DNA of 15,915 nucleotides from Hyphomicrobiales bacterium. GTDB lineage: Bacteria > Pseudomonadota > Alphaproteobacteria > Rhizobiales > Aestuariivirgaceae. Below the pieces are notes generated by a model, which was not told where the DNA came from, did not search any database, and saw only the letters and a list, made by a program, of their open reading frames with translations. Location: the NCBI GenBank assembly GCA_025356765.1, contig JANXRO010000285.1:1-15915 (forward strand), in the 5' to 3' direction. Positions 1 through 6,240 of this stretch are shown piece by piece; the first letter of the stretch is position 1; every line of letters starts with the position of its first letter. A program made the translations under genes and the position numbers.

Positions 1-680
1 ACAGGAATGCCGTTTAGAGCGGCGGCCTTGGGGCTTGCACCAATGGCATAAAGATAACGCCCCATCGGTGTGTATTCAAAAATGATCCACAAGGCAAAAG
101 CCAGTGCCACCACATAAAACCCCGTGATAGGAAGGCCAAAGATTTTGGTGGCATCGAGATTATAAAAACCATCAGGCACCACACCCACAATCTGGCGGCC
201 CTGAGAATGCCAAAGTGCTATGGCATATAAAATTGTGCCTGTGCCAAGCGTTGCAATGAATGAATCAATCTTGGCAACTTCGACCAGCCAGCCATTCAGC
301 ACGCCCATAAGCGCACCCAGTGCCAGAATTGTCAGAACCGCAATTGGCCATGGGAAGCCGTATTTGGTTTGAAGGCTGATAGCCAAGATGTGCCACAGCA
401 CAATGCCATATCCCACGGTGAGATCAATTCGGCCCGCTGCCATGGGGATCATTGCCGCAAGTGACAGGATTGCAATCACACTTTTGGCAGAGATTATCGA
501 ACGCAAATTCAACAACGTTGGAAATGTATCGGGCAACAGAATTGAAAACATCAATGTGAGAAGAATTGTGAGCAACACCAAACCATAAACCGGAATCCAA
601 CGGCCAAGCTTTTGCGCTGGCGTGAGCTTTTGCAATTCATAGCGGGTTGGCTCTAATGCGGTTGACTGGATTGAATTCAT
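1..680 (-). CDS. Sugar ABC transporter permease (RbsC/AraH family), 3' end outside window
   Basis: This is the membrane-spanning subunit of a carbohydrate ABC importer of the ribose/fructose/xylose (BPD_transp_2) class, acting in the inner membrane. The visible 226 residues start MNSIQSTALEPTRYELQ and then show successive hydrophobic segments (for example around residues 30-48, 62-76, 96-112 and 170-184) and the family-typical stretch GRIDLTVGYG near residues 79-88. The last visible residues, IGASPKAAALNGIPV, match the conserved cytoplasmic loop that contacts the ATPase. The gene runs off the left edge, so the C-terminal part is not seen. Its ATG shares one base with the TAA stop of the upstream ATPase gene (TAATG), which indicates translational coupling. 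The substrate cannot be read from the sequence; the neighbouring idonate/gluconate genes suggest a sugar acid or related polyol (inference). No periplasmic binding protein gene is visible; it may lie beyond the edge. Confidence 0.93.
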   Translation of the reverse strand, partial: MNSIQSTALEPTRYELQKLTPAQKLGRWIPVYGLVLLTILLTLMFSILLPDTFPTLLNLRSIISAKSVIAILSLAAMIPMAAGRIDLTVGYGIVLWHILAISLQTKYGFPWPIAVLTILALGALMGVLNGWLVEVAKIDSFIATLGTGTILYAIALWHSQGRQIVGVVPDGFYNLDATKIFGLPITGFYVVALAFALWIIFEYTPMGRYLYAIGASPKAAALNGIP

Positions 681-2164
681 TATGCGGCCTCAGATGCAGA
701 TGCGGCGTGGATCAAGTTTTCAGTGTTTAAATTTTTGCCGGTTATTTCAGCGGTGATTATGCCACGCGAAAACACCAAAGCGCGGTGACAAATATTTGCC
801 ACCTCTTCAAAATCAGTTGACACAACAATCACCGTTAGACCGCTTTCGAGAGCCTTGGCGATGAGGCGATAAATTTCTGCTTTTGCGCCCACATCAACGC
901 CTGCGGTCGGATCTTCAGCGATTAACACTTTGCGGCCCGTGGCAAGCCAGCGGCCCACCACCACTTTTTGTTGGTTGCCGCCAGACAAGGCTTCCACCGG
1001 CAAATGTGGATCATTAGGTCTTAGGCCCACAGTGTCGCCAATTTCACGCGCGGCTTCAGCTTCATTAAACGGCGTCATAAACGACATGAGTGTTCGACCG
1101 ATGCTCCACGGATTGAGAAACATATTTTCACGAATTGAAAGTGAAAGCGCCACGCTTTCTTCCGTGCGATCACGCGCCACAAGCCCCACACCTTGGTTTA
1201 ACGCTGCGGTGGGCGATGAAAGATCAAGCGTTTTGCCTTCGAGTATCACTTGGCCCTGATGTTCCAAGGCGCCAAATAAACAGCGGCCCACATCTTCTTG
1301 CCCCGCACCGCGCAGGCCAACCAGCCCTAACACTTCGCCCGCACGCGCGGTGAAAGACACCGGGCCAGCATTGTGTGTGACAAGGTTTGAGACTTTCAAT
1401 GTTTCAGCGCCATCACGCCTTTGGCCACGATGATAAAGCTCTTTCACCTCGCGGCCCACAATCATGTTCACAAGCTTGGCGGGCGTGGTGGATTTTACCT
1501 CGGCATTGCCCACCAATTTTCCATCTCGCAATACAGCCACGCGATCTGCCAATTTAAAAATTTCGTCCAAGCGATGGGACACATAAATCATGCCCACACC
1601 TCGCGCCTTCAAAGACCGCAAAACTACAAACAGGCGTTCAACCTCATCAGCAGGCAGGCTGGCCGTGGGTTCATCCAACACCAACACATCGGCATCAGCA
1701 GCCAGTGAACGCGCAATGGCCACCAGAGATTTTTCGGTGCGGCTTAAATCTTGTACGCGGCGTGAAGGATCAAAATTGCAGCCCACAAGCTTTAGTGATT
1801 CTGCGGCGCGCGCTTCCGTGGCCTTCCAATCAATCAATTTGCCTTTGCGCGAAAAACCTTGGGCAAGGCCCACATTTTCACCCACACTCATCCATTCAAC
1901 CAGACCTAAATCTTGGTGGATGAAAGAAACACGTTGTTTTTCATTGGGCTTGGGTGGCGTGTGCACATAGTCAACGCCTTTGAATAAAATTCGCCCATCT
2001 TCAGGTTTGTGAATGCCCGCCAGTGATTTGATCAGCGTTGATTTGCCTGCGCCATTTTCGCCAAGCAGCGCCAAAATTTCACCCGCAGCCAGCCCAAGTG
2101 AGACATTACTGAGTGCTGTTGTACCGCCGAAACGTTTGGTTATTCCCTGAAATTCGATGAGCAT
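680..2164 (-). CDS. Sugar ABC transporter ATP-binding protein, two fused nucleotide-binding domains (RbsA/MglA type)
   Basis: This cytoplasmic ATPase of 494 residues powers the permease encoded just downstream. The first domain has Walker A GENGAGKST (35-43), Q-loop Q84, Walker B LVLDEP (161-166) and H-loop H197, but its signature is LSRTE (140-144) instead of LSGGQ. The second domain has an intact signature LSGGNQ (393-398), while its Walker A is GLRGAGQE (283-290), without lysine, and its Walker B ends A-E-D-P (416-419), with the usual D-E order swapped. Only one of the two composite ATP sites therefore looks competent. A weak second Walker A is normal in this family; the swapped Walker B is less usual, although it may be shared by a rhizobial subfamily. 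The ATG at 2164 has GGAG about 10 bases upstream. The length fits the family. It follows the VOC gene after 69 bases that hold a candidate operator and promoter. Confidence 0.96.
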   Translation of the reverse strand: MLIEFQGITKRFGGTTALSNVSLGLAAGEILALLGENGAGKSTLIKSLAGIHKPEDGRILFKGVDYVHTPPKPNEKQRVSFIHQDLGLVEWMSVGENVGLAQGFSRKGKLIDWKATEARAAESLKLVGCNFDPSRRVQDLSRTEKSLVAIARSLAADADVLVLDEPTASLPADEVERLFVVLRSLKARGVGMIYVSHRLDEIFKLADRVAVLRDGKLVGNAEVKSTTPAKLVNMIVGREVKELYHRGQRRDGAETLKVSNLVTHNAGPVSFTARAGEVLGLVGLRGAGQEDVGRCLFGALEHQGQVILEGKTLDLSSPTAALNQGVGLVARDRTEESVALSLSIRENMFLNPWSIGRTLMSFMTPFNEAEAAREIGDTVGLRPNDPHLPVEALSGGNQQKVVVGRWLATGRKVLIAEDPTAGVDVGAKAEIYRLIAKALESGLTVIVVSTDFEEVANICHRALVFSRGIITAEITGKNLNTENLIHAASASEAA

Positions 2165-2202
2165 TGATTGCCCACTCCGTTGTTTCTTGGCAGATGACAG
2201 TG

Positions 2203-2218
2203 GAATGAACGTTCTGTC
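2203..2218. promoter_or_regulatory. Candidate operator overlapping a -35 box before the ABC transporter genes
   Basis: The 16-base element GAATGAACGTTCTGTC is an imperfect palindrome (6 of 8 pairs) with the perfect core GAACGTTC and a central CG, the general form of LacI-family operators. It is centred about 46 bases before the ATPase start. On the minus strand a perfect TTGACA (2220 down to 2215) overlaps it, with a weak -10 candidate TCATCT 17 bases on (2197 down to 2192). A repressor bound here would block that promoter. This is inference from one copy; I found no second copy in the idnO/idnD gap. Confidence 0.4.
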
Positions 2219-2233
2219 AAATTATATTATGGA

Positions 2234-2629
2234 TCATTCGGGCTTTTCACACACCGCGGATAATTTGTTGCCATCTGGGTCGCGCACATAGCACGCGTAA
2301 AAACTCGCATGATAGGGGCGAAGCCCGGGGCCGCCTTCATCTGTGCCGCCCGATATAAGTGCAGCTTTATAGAAGGCATCCACTGCCGCGCGGGTTTCGG
2401 CTTTCAGGGCAATCATGGTGCCGTTGCCCCAAGTGGCGGGAAGCTTGAGCACTGGCTTTAACACCCAAAGCCTGCATTCGCTGGGTGGGGCGTGATCAGA
2501 AGCATAACGATAGCCAATTTCAACTTCAGAACTGACATGGCACAGAAGCCCAAGTGTTTGCAGGGTTGCATCGTAAAAAAGCTTGCTGCGTGGAATGTCG
2601 TTGCTACCCAAGGTGACATAGAGAAGCAT
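2234..2629 (-). CDS. Small VOC-fold (glyoxalase/dioxygenase superfamily) protein, function unknown
   Basis: This 131-residue protein has the two half-module layout of the vicinal oxygen chelate fold: an N-terminal LYVTLGSNDI segment followed by the FYD helix start (residues 3-20), and a C-terminal YACYVRDPDGNKLSAV segment (111-126). The positions that normally hold metal ligands differ: the usual His of the first strand is Tyr4 and the usual Glu after DPDGNK is Ser124. His107 is present shortly before the last strand. It may therefore bind metal differently or not at all. It lies 15 bases after the gluconokinase stop, with GGAG 9 bases before its ATG, so it is probably in the same operon. A role on a keto-sugar acid or on a toxic dicarbonyl by-product is possible but is only inference from position. 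Confidence 0.85.
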   Translation of the reverse strand: MLLYVTLGSNDIPRSKLFYDATLQTLGLLCHVSSEVEIGYRYASDHAPPSECRLWVLKPVLKLPATWGNGTMIALKAETRAAVDAFYKAALISGGTDEGGPGLRPYHASFYACYVRDPDGNKLSAVCEKPE

Positions 2630-2644
2630 TTTCTGAAACTCCGT

Positions 2645-3160
2645 TTATTGTAATAGCAACCACGCCTTGGCGCGCACGGCCAATTCGTTGATGGGCAAAG
2701 AGATATCCAATTTTAATGCCAGTTCATCTTCGGCAGGTTCTTGCAAAGTTGCAAGCTGACTATCCAGCAATGATGCTGGCATGAAGTGGCCTTTTCTTGC
2801 GCCGATTCTTTGTTCAAGAAGTTCGCGACTGCCGAAAAGATAAATGAAATAGACAGGCCTTTGCGCCGCTTTGGCGATGGTTTCACGATAGACCCGTTTT
2901 AAGGCCGAACATGAAGCAATACAGGCTTCGCGCCCCGCCAAGGATTCGCCGATGGCTTTCAGCCACGGCCAACGGTCTTCATCGGTTAGAGGGTTGCCCG
3001 CCGACATTTTGGCCACATTGGTTGCGGGGTGCAATCGATCGCCTTCAATGAAATGGGCAGAAAGTTTTTCAGCCAGCAATTCACCCACCGCGGTTTTGCC
3101 ACAGGATGCAACACCCATAACAACCGCAGCTCCTTTAAAGGACACTTGAGATGCCACCAT
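2645..3160 (-). CDS. gntK: Gluconokinase (D-gluconate to 6-phosphogluconate)
   Basis: The enzyme phosphorylates D-gluconate with ATP, feeding the Entner-Doudoroff or pentose phosphate route in the cytoplasm. The P-loop is MGVASCGKT (residues 15-23 from the chosen start). Family hallmarks follow: EGDRLHP, NVAKMSAGNPLTDEDRWPWL, SALKRVYRE and HFMPASLLDSQLATL. The usual P-loop Gly-Ser is replaced by Ser-Cys. The start is uncertain. The open frame extends to 3223, but homologues have only about ten residues before the P-loop, so I chose the ATG at 3160 (MVASQVSF, 171 residues), which gives a 26-base overlap with the 3' end of idnO. An ATG two codons earlier is an alternative. The ATG inside the P-loop strand (MGVASC) follows a good AAAGGAG but would delete the first beta strand, so it is unlikely. 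Overlap with idnO implies coupled translation. Confidence 0.93.
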   Translation of the reverse strand: MVASQVSFKGAAVVMGVASCGKTAVGELLAEKLSAHFIEGDRLHPATNVAKMSAGNPLTDEDRWPWLKAIGESLAGREACIASCSALKRVYRETIAKAAQRPVYFIYLFGSRELLEQRIGARKGHFMPASLLDSQLATLQEPAEDELALKLDISLPINELAVRAKAWLLLQ

Positions 3161-3896
3161 CAACATAAAGGATATGGCCGTTGACGAATGAAGATGCTTT
3201 TGAGGATAAGAATACGGCGGCACCTATCAACTCATCCACATCACCCCAGCGGCCTTGTGGCGTGCGCTTTTCCAACCAGCTTGAAAATTCGGGATTATCG
3301 ACCAGAGCTTGATTGAGCGGGGTTTTAAAATAACCAGGCCCTATCGCGTTGATTTGAATGTTATGTTTTGCCCAATCGGCACACATGCCTTTGGTGAGCA
3401 TTTTTATGGCACCCTTGGTGGCCGTGTAAGGCGCAATTGAAGGCCGGCCCAATTCGCTTTGCACGGAGCAGATATTGATGATCTTTCCTGCCTTCCGCTC
3501 GATCATGGCCTTCGCCACGGCCTTGCCAACAATAAATGCGCTTTCAACATTCACGCGCAACAATTCCTGGAATTTGGTCAGTGGATAATCTTCCAAAGGT
3601 GTTCTGAACTGCATTCCAGCATTGTTGATCAAAATGGAAATAGCGCCAATATCAGCTTCAATTTTCGCCACAGCCTTGGTGGTGGCCTCTTCATCAGTTA
3701 CATCGAAAGCCAAAGCATAAACATGATGGCCTTTGGCTTCTAATTCTTTGCGCGCCATTTCAAGCTTGGTTTCGTCACGACCATTCAACACAACGGTGGC
3801 GCCTGCTTTAGCCAGCCCTTCCCCCAAGCCAAAGCCGATGCCCTGGCTGGAGCCTGTTACTAATGCGATTTGTTTTTTTAAACTGAAAAGTTCCAT
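3135..3896 (-). CDS. idnO: 5-keto-D-gluconate reductase / gluconate 5-dehydrogenase, short-chain dehydrogenase family
   Basis: This is a classical cytoplasmic SDR that interconverts 5-keto-D-gluconate and D-gluconate. With the ATG at 3896 it has 253 residues. It shows the dinucleotide motif TGSSQGIG (residues 14-21), NNAG (91-94), the catalytic Ser144 in ICSVQSE, and Tyr157 and Lys161 in YTATKG. The tail ELIGAAVFLSSKASSFVNGH followed by DGG is typical of the IdnO/Ga5DH group. A GTG directly in front of the ATG (3899) could also serve, but AGGG is better spaced (7 bases) for the ATG. It is the first gene of a minus-strand run with gluconokinase, the VOC gene and probably the ABC genes, and diverges from idnD, which makes its substrate. 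Other SDR activities cannot be excluded by sequence alone; the gluconokinase and idnD neighbours support this call. Confidence 0.92.
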   Translation of the reverse strand: MELFSLKKQIALVTGSSQGIGFGLGEGLAKAGATVVLNGRDETKLEMARKELEAKGHHVYALAFDVTDEEATTKAVAKIEADIGAISILINNAGMQFRTPLEDYPLTKFQELLRVNVESAFIVGKAVAKAMIERKAGKIINICSVQSELGRPSIAPYTATKGAIKMLTKGMCADWAKHNIQINAIGPGYFKTPLNQALVDNPEFSSWLEKRTPQGRWGDVDELIGAAVFLSSKASSFVNGHILYVDGGISSVL

Positions 3897-3899
3897 CAC

Positions 3900-3929
3900 T
3901 TGACCCTATGCTTTAGCTATGGCTATCGT
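3900..3929 (+). promoter_or_regulatory. Candidate idnD promoter in the divergent idnO/idnD gap
   Basis: TTGACC at 3900-3905 and TATCGT at 3924-3929 are separated by 18 bases and match the sigma70 consensus at 5 and 4 of 6 positions. Transcription would start near 3936, leaving a leader of about 30 bases. The spacer is built of roughly six-base steps (CTATGC, TTTAGC, TATGGC, TATCG). A nine-base palindrome GTTTCAAAC (3928-3936) covers the -10 edge and the expected start. I saw no convincing opposing promoter for idnO, although one must lie in or near this gap of about 70 bases. Confidence 0.4.
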
Positions 3930-3965
3930 TTCAAACACAAACACGCAAGATCAGTTGGAGAAAAA

Positions 3966-4997
3966 ATGAAAGCAGTTGTTATCCACAAGGCCATGGATTT
4001 GCGCGTTGAAACCCGTGACGTTGAAACCCCGAGTGGGGGCCAAGTGGCCATTGCCATCAAGCGCGGCGGCATTTGTGGAAGCGATTTGCATTATTATAAA
4101 CACGGTGGCTTTGGGGCCATTCGGGTTTTACACCCCATGGTCTTGGGCCATGAAGTTGCTGGCGAAATTACGGGGCTTGGCGTGGGCGTTGATACTTTGA
4201 AAATTGGCCAACACGTAGCCGTTTCGCCCTCTAGGCCTTGTGGTGTTTGCACCTATTGCCAGCTTGGCCAGCAAAACCATTGTTTGGAGATGCGCTTTTA
4301 TGGTTCAGCCATGCGCAACCCTCACATTCATGGCGCGTTTCAACAGGTGTTGGTTGCTGATGCCACCCAATGCCATGTGGTAGGCGATGGTGTTTCCATT
4401 GAAGAGGCGGCCTTTGCGGAACCTTTTGCTGTGACTTTGCATGCCATTGTGCGTGCCGGATCATTGGCCAATAAACGCGTGCTGGTCACAGGCTGCGGGC
4501 CTATTGGTGCTTTGGCCATTGCTGCGGCACGTGTGCATGGTGCACGTGACATTGTGGCCACAGATGTTTCTGATTTCACTTTGGGCTTGGCCCGAAAAAT
4601 GGGTGCAGACCACACCATCAACGTGGCAACGCAGGCCGAACGCTTGGCGCCATTCAAAGCTAATAAAGGTTTCTTTGATGTGATGATTGAAGCTTCTGGC
4701 AATGAGAGTGCCTTGCACACCGGACTGGAAATTTTGCGCCCGCGCGGCATTCTCATTCAGTTGGGCTTAGGGGGCGATGTTTCAATTCCACAAAATATGA
4801 TTGTGTCTAAAGAAATCGAAATTCGTGGTTCGTTTCGTTTCCATGATGAATTTGGTTTGGCGGTTGATTTGATCAACAAACGCCGCGTGGATTTAAAACC
4901 TTTGCTCACTGAAGTTGTGCCGCTTGAAGAGGCGGTGCGTGGGTTTGATCTGGCCTTGGACAGAAGCCGCGCCATGAAAGTGCAGATTGCGTTTTAA
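3966..4997 (+). CDS. idnD: L-idonate 5-dehydrogenase, zinc-dependent MDR family
   Basis: The enzyme oxidises L-idonate to 5-keto-D-gluconate with NAD(P)+ in the cytoplasm, the step before IdnO. It has 343 residues, the length known for E. coli IdnD. Catalytic zinc ligands are Cys37 in GGICGSDLHYY, His62-Glu63 in GHEVAGEI and probably Glu152 in AFAEPFAV. The structural zinc loop has Cys92, Cys95, Cys98 and Cys106. The Rossmann motif is GCGPIG (176-181), and an Asp at the end of the following strand (VATDVSD) favours NAD+ over NADP+. The frame is open from 3900, but the ATG at 3966 follows GGAG by 5 bases and starts with the family-typical MKAVV, so the longer version is rejected. It is transcribed away from idnO. 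Its stop codon overlaps the convergent moeB-like stop (4994-4997), leaving no room for a terminator. Related sorbitol or threonine dehydrogenases are the main alternatives. Confidence 0.93.
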   Translation: MKAVVIHKAMDLRVETRDVETPSGGQVAIAIKRGGICGSDLHYYKHGGFGAIRVLHPMVLGHEVAGEITGLGVGVDTLKIGQHVAVSPSRPCGVCTYCQLGQQNHCLEMRFYGSAMRNPHIHGAFQQVLVADATQCHVVGDGVSIEEAAFAEPFAVTLHAIVRAGSLANKRVLVTGCGPIGALAIAAARVHGARDIVATDVSDFTLGLARKMGADHTINVATQAERLAPFKANKGFFDVMIEASGNESALHTGLEILRPRGILIQLGLGGDVSIPQNMIVSKEIEIRGSFRFHDEFGLAVDLINKRRVDLKPLLTEVVPLEEAVRGFDLALDRSRAMKVQIAF

Positions 4998-5800
4998 TAG
5001 TTCTTTGAATTGATACTGTTGATTGTGGGGCTTAGTCCGTTCAGGGGATTATCCTTGTTCCAACTCAGGCCCGTTTCAAAAAACCGGCTGAATAGCGCAT
5101 CATACATTAAAATTCTGCCTGCCAGGCTTTCACCAATATCCAGCAATTCCTTGATCACTTCCATGGCCTGCATGGAACCCAAAATGCCGGGCAAGGCGCC
5201 CAAAATTCCGGCCACTTCGCAGGCGGGGAACATGCCCGATTCTGGCAGATCGCCGATGAAACACCGATAGGTGGGATAAGGCTCACCACCTGGTTTTTTG
5301 AGATAGGGTTTGAAGGTTGAAATCTGGCCATCAAATTGGCCCACTGCTGCTGTGATCAACGGCCTTTTTGCAAAGTAACACGCATCAGACACAAGAAAAC
5401 GGGTGGAAAAATTATCACTGGCATCAGCCACAACATCATAGGCTGAAACGAGCGCCATCACATTTTTGGTGTCAACTCTGGTATCATGTTGAACCACTGT
5501 AACATTGGGGTTGAGGCTTTCAATAAAATGTGCGGCGCTGGCGGTTTTTGCCTTGCCGATAAACTCCATTGTGTGGATGATCTGGCGCTGCAAGTTTGAC
5601 AACGACACGATATCTTCATCACAAATGCCAATCGTGCCCACGCCCGCTGCGGCCAGATATTGCAACAAGGGTGCGCCAAGCCCGCCTGCACCTATCACCA
5701 GAACTTTTGCATTTTTCAGTTTGTTTTGGCCAGGCCCACCCACTTCGGCAAGCACGATGTGGCGGGCATAACGTTCAAGTTCATCATCGTTCAATGCCAT
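4994..5800 (-). CDS. MoeB/ThiF/HesA-family E1-like sulfur-carrier adenylyltransferase
   Basis: Members of this family adenylate the C-terminal glycine of a ubiquitin-like sulfur carrier (MoaD or ThiS) for molybdopterin or thiamine synthesis. The 268-residue protein has the ATP motif GAGGLG (38-43), the arginine-finger stretch SNLQRQIIH (68-76), the Asp-rich DASDNFSTR (127-135) and the catalytic cysteine Cys194 in FPACEVAGILG. There is no C-terminal rhodanese domain. The zinc site is largely lost: the usual CYRC reads TYRC (178-181, only Cys180 kept) and the usual CPLCG reads NPLNG (251-255). Its ATG shares a base with the dut stop (TGATG), with AGGA 8 bases before, so it is the last gene of the ubiE-ubiB-coaBC-dut run. 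Which carrier protein it serves cannot be told; no moaD or thiS is in the window. Confidence 0.92.
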   Translation of the reverse strand: MALNDDELERYARHIVLAEVGGPGQNKLKNAKVLVIGAGGLGAPLLQYLAAAGVGTIGICDEDIVSLSNLQRQIIHTMEFIGKAKTASAAHFIESLNPNVTVVQHDTRVDTKNVMALVSAYDVVADASDNFSTRFLVSDACYFAKRPLITAAVGQFDGQISTFKPYLKKPGGEPYPTYRCFIGDLPESGMFPACEVAGILGALPGILGSMQAMEVIKELLDIGESLAGRILMYDALFSRFFETGLSWNKDNPLNGLSPTINSINSKNY

Positions 5801-6240
5801 CAGCTTTTTCCTGAAGACCCAAAACCACCGGCTCCTCTGGTGGTTTGATCAAGTGATGTAACCTCTACCAACGCAACACGCAGCACCGGGGCTATAATCA
5901 TTTGGGCAATGCGATCACCTTTAGCAATTTGAAAGTCGTCTTTGCCCAAGTTGATCAATGGCACTTTGATTTCACCGCGATAATCAGCATCGATGGTGCC
6001 AGGCGAATTGAGAACGGTGATGCCAAATTTAACCGCAAGGCCTGAACGCGGGCGCACTTGGGCTTCATGATTGTCGGGCAGCGCAATGGCTATTCCGGTT
6101 GAGATTAATGCGCGTGCACCAGGTTTCAATGTGAGAGCATCTGCTGAACGCAAATCCAAACCGGCTGAACCTGTTGTGGCATAGCTTGGCAAATCCAGAC
6201 CTTGGCCATTTTCCAAACGAATGATCTGTATACTGATCAT
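5800..6240 (-). CDS. dut: Deoxyuridine 5'-triphosphate nucleotidohydrolase (dUTPase)
   Basis: This trimeric enzyme hydrolyses dUTP to dUMP and pyrophosphate, keeping uracil out of DNA and supplying dUMP for dTMP synthesis. All five family motifs are present in 146 residues: AGLDLRS (motif 1), PRSGLAVKFGI (2), GTIDADYRGEIKV (3, with the catalytic Asp), GDRIAQMII (4) and the C-terminal arm RGAGGFGSSGKS (5), which closes over the substrate. The frame is open to 6258, but the ATG at 6240 overlaps the coaBC stop as ATGA and gives the normal length MISIQIIRL, so it is preferred over the longer MCNVAK start. No strong ribosome binding site precedes it; translation probably depends on coupling to coaBC. 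It is followed, with a one-base overlap, by the moeB-like gene. Confidence 0.97.
   Translation of the reverse strand: MISIQIIRLENGQGLDLPSYATTGSAGLDLRSADALTLKPGARALISTGIAIALPDNHEAQVRPRSGLAVKFGITVLNSPGTIDADYRGEIKVPLINLGKDDFQIAKGDRIAQMIIAPVLRVALVEVTSLDQTTRGAGGFGSSGKS

Noticed and set aside
930..1970. Plus-strand open frames of about 70-126 codons opposite the ABC ATPase gene
   Set aside because: They lie antisense to a full-length, motif-complete ATPase, show no recognisable domain and look like shadows of its codon bias.
3900..3965. N-terminal extension of idnD (22 extra residues from position 3900)
   Set aside because: The family starts at MKAVV, which has GGAG 5 bases upstream; the extension covers the divergent promoter region.
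4340..4756. Minus-strand frame of 138 codons inside idnD
   Set aside because: It is antisense to a complete idnD with all zinc and NAD motifs, has no recognisable domain and fits as a shadow.
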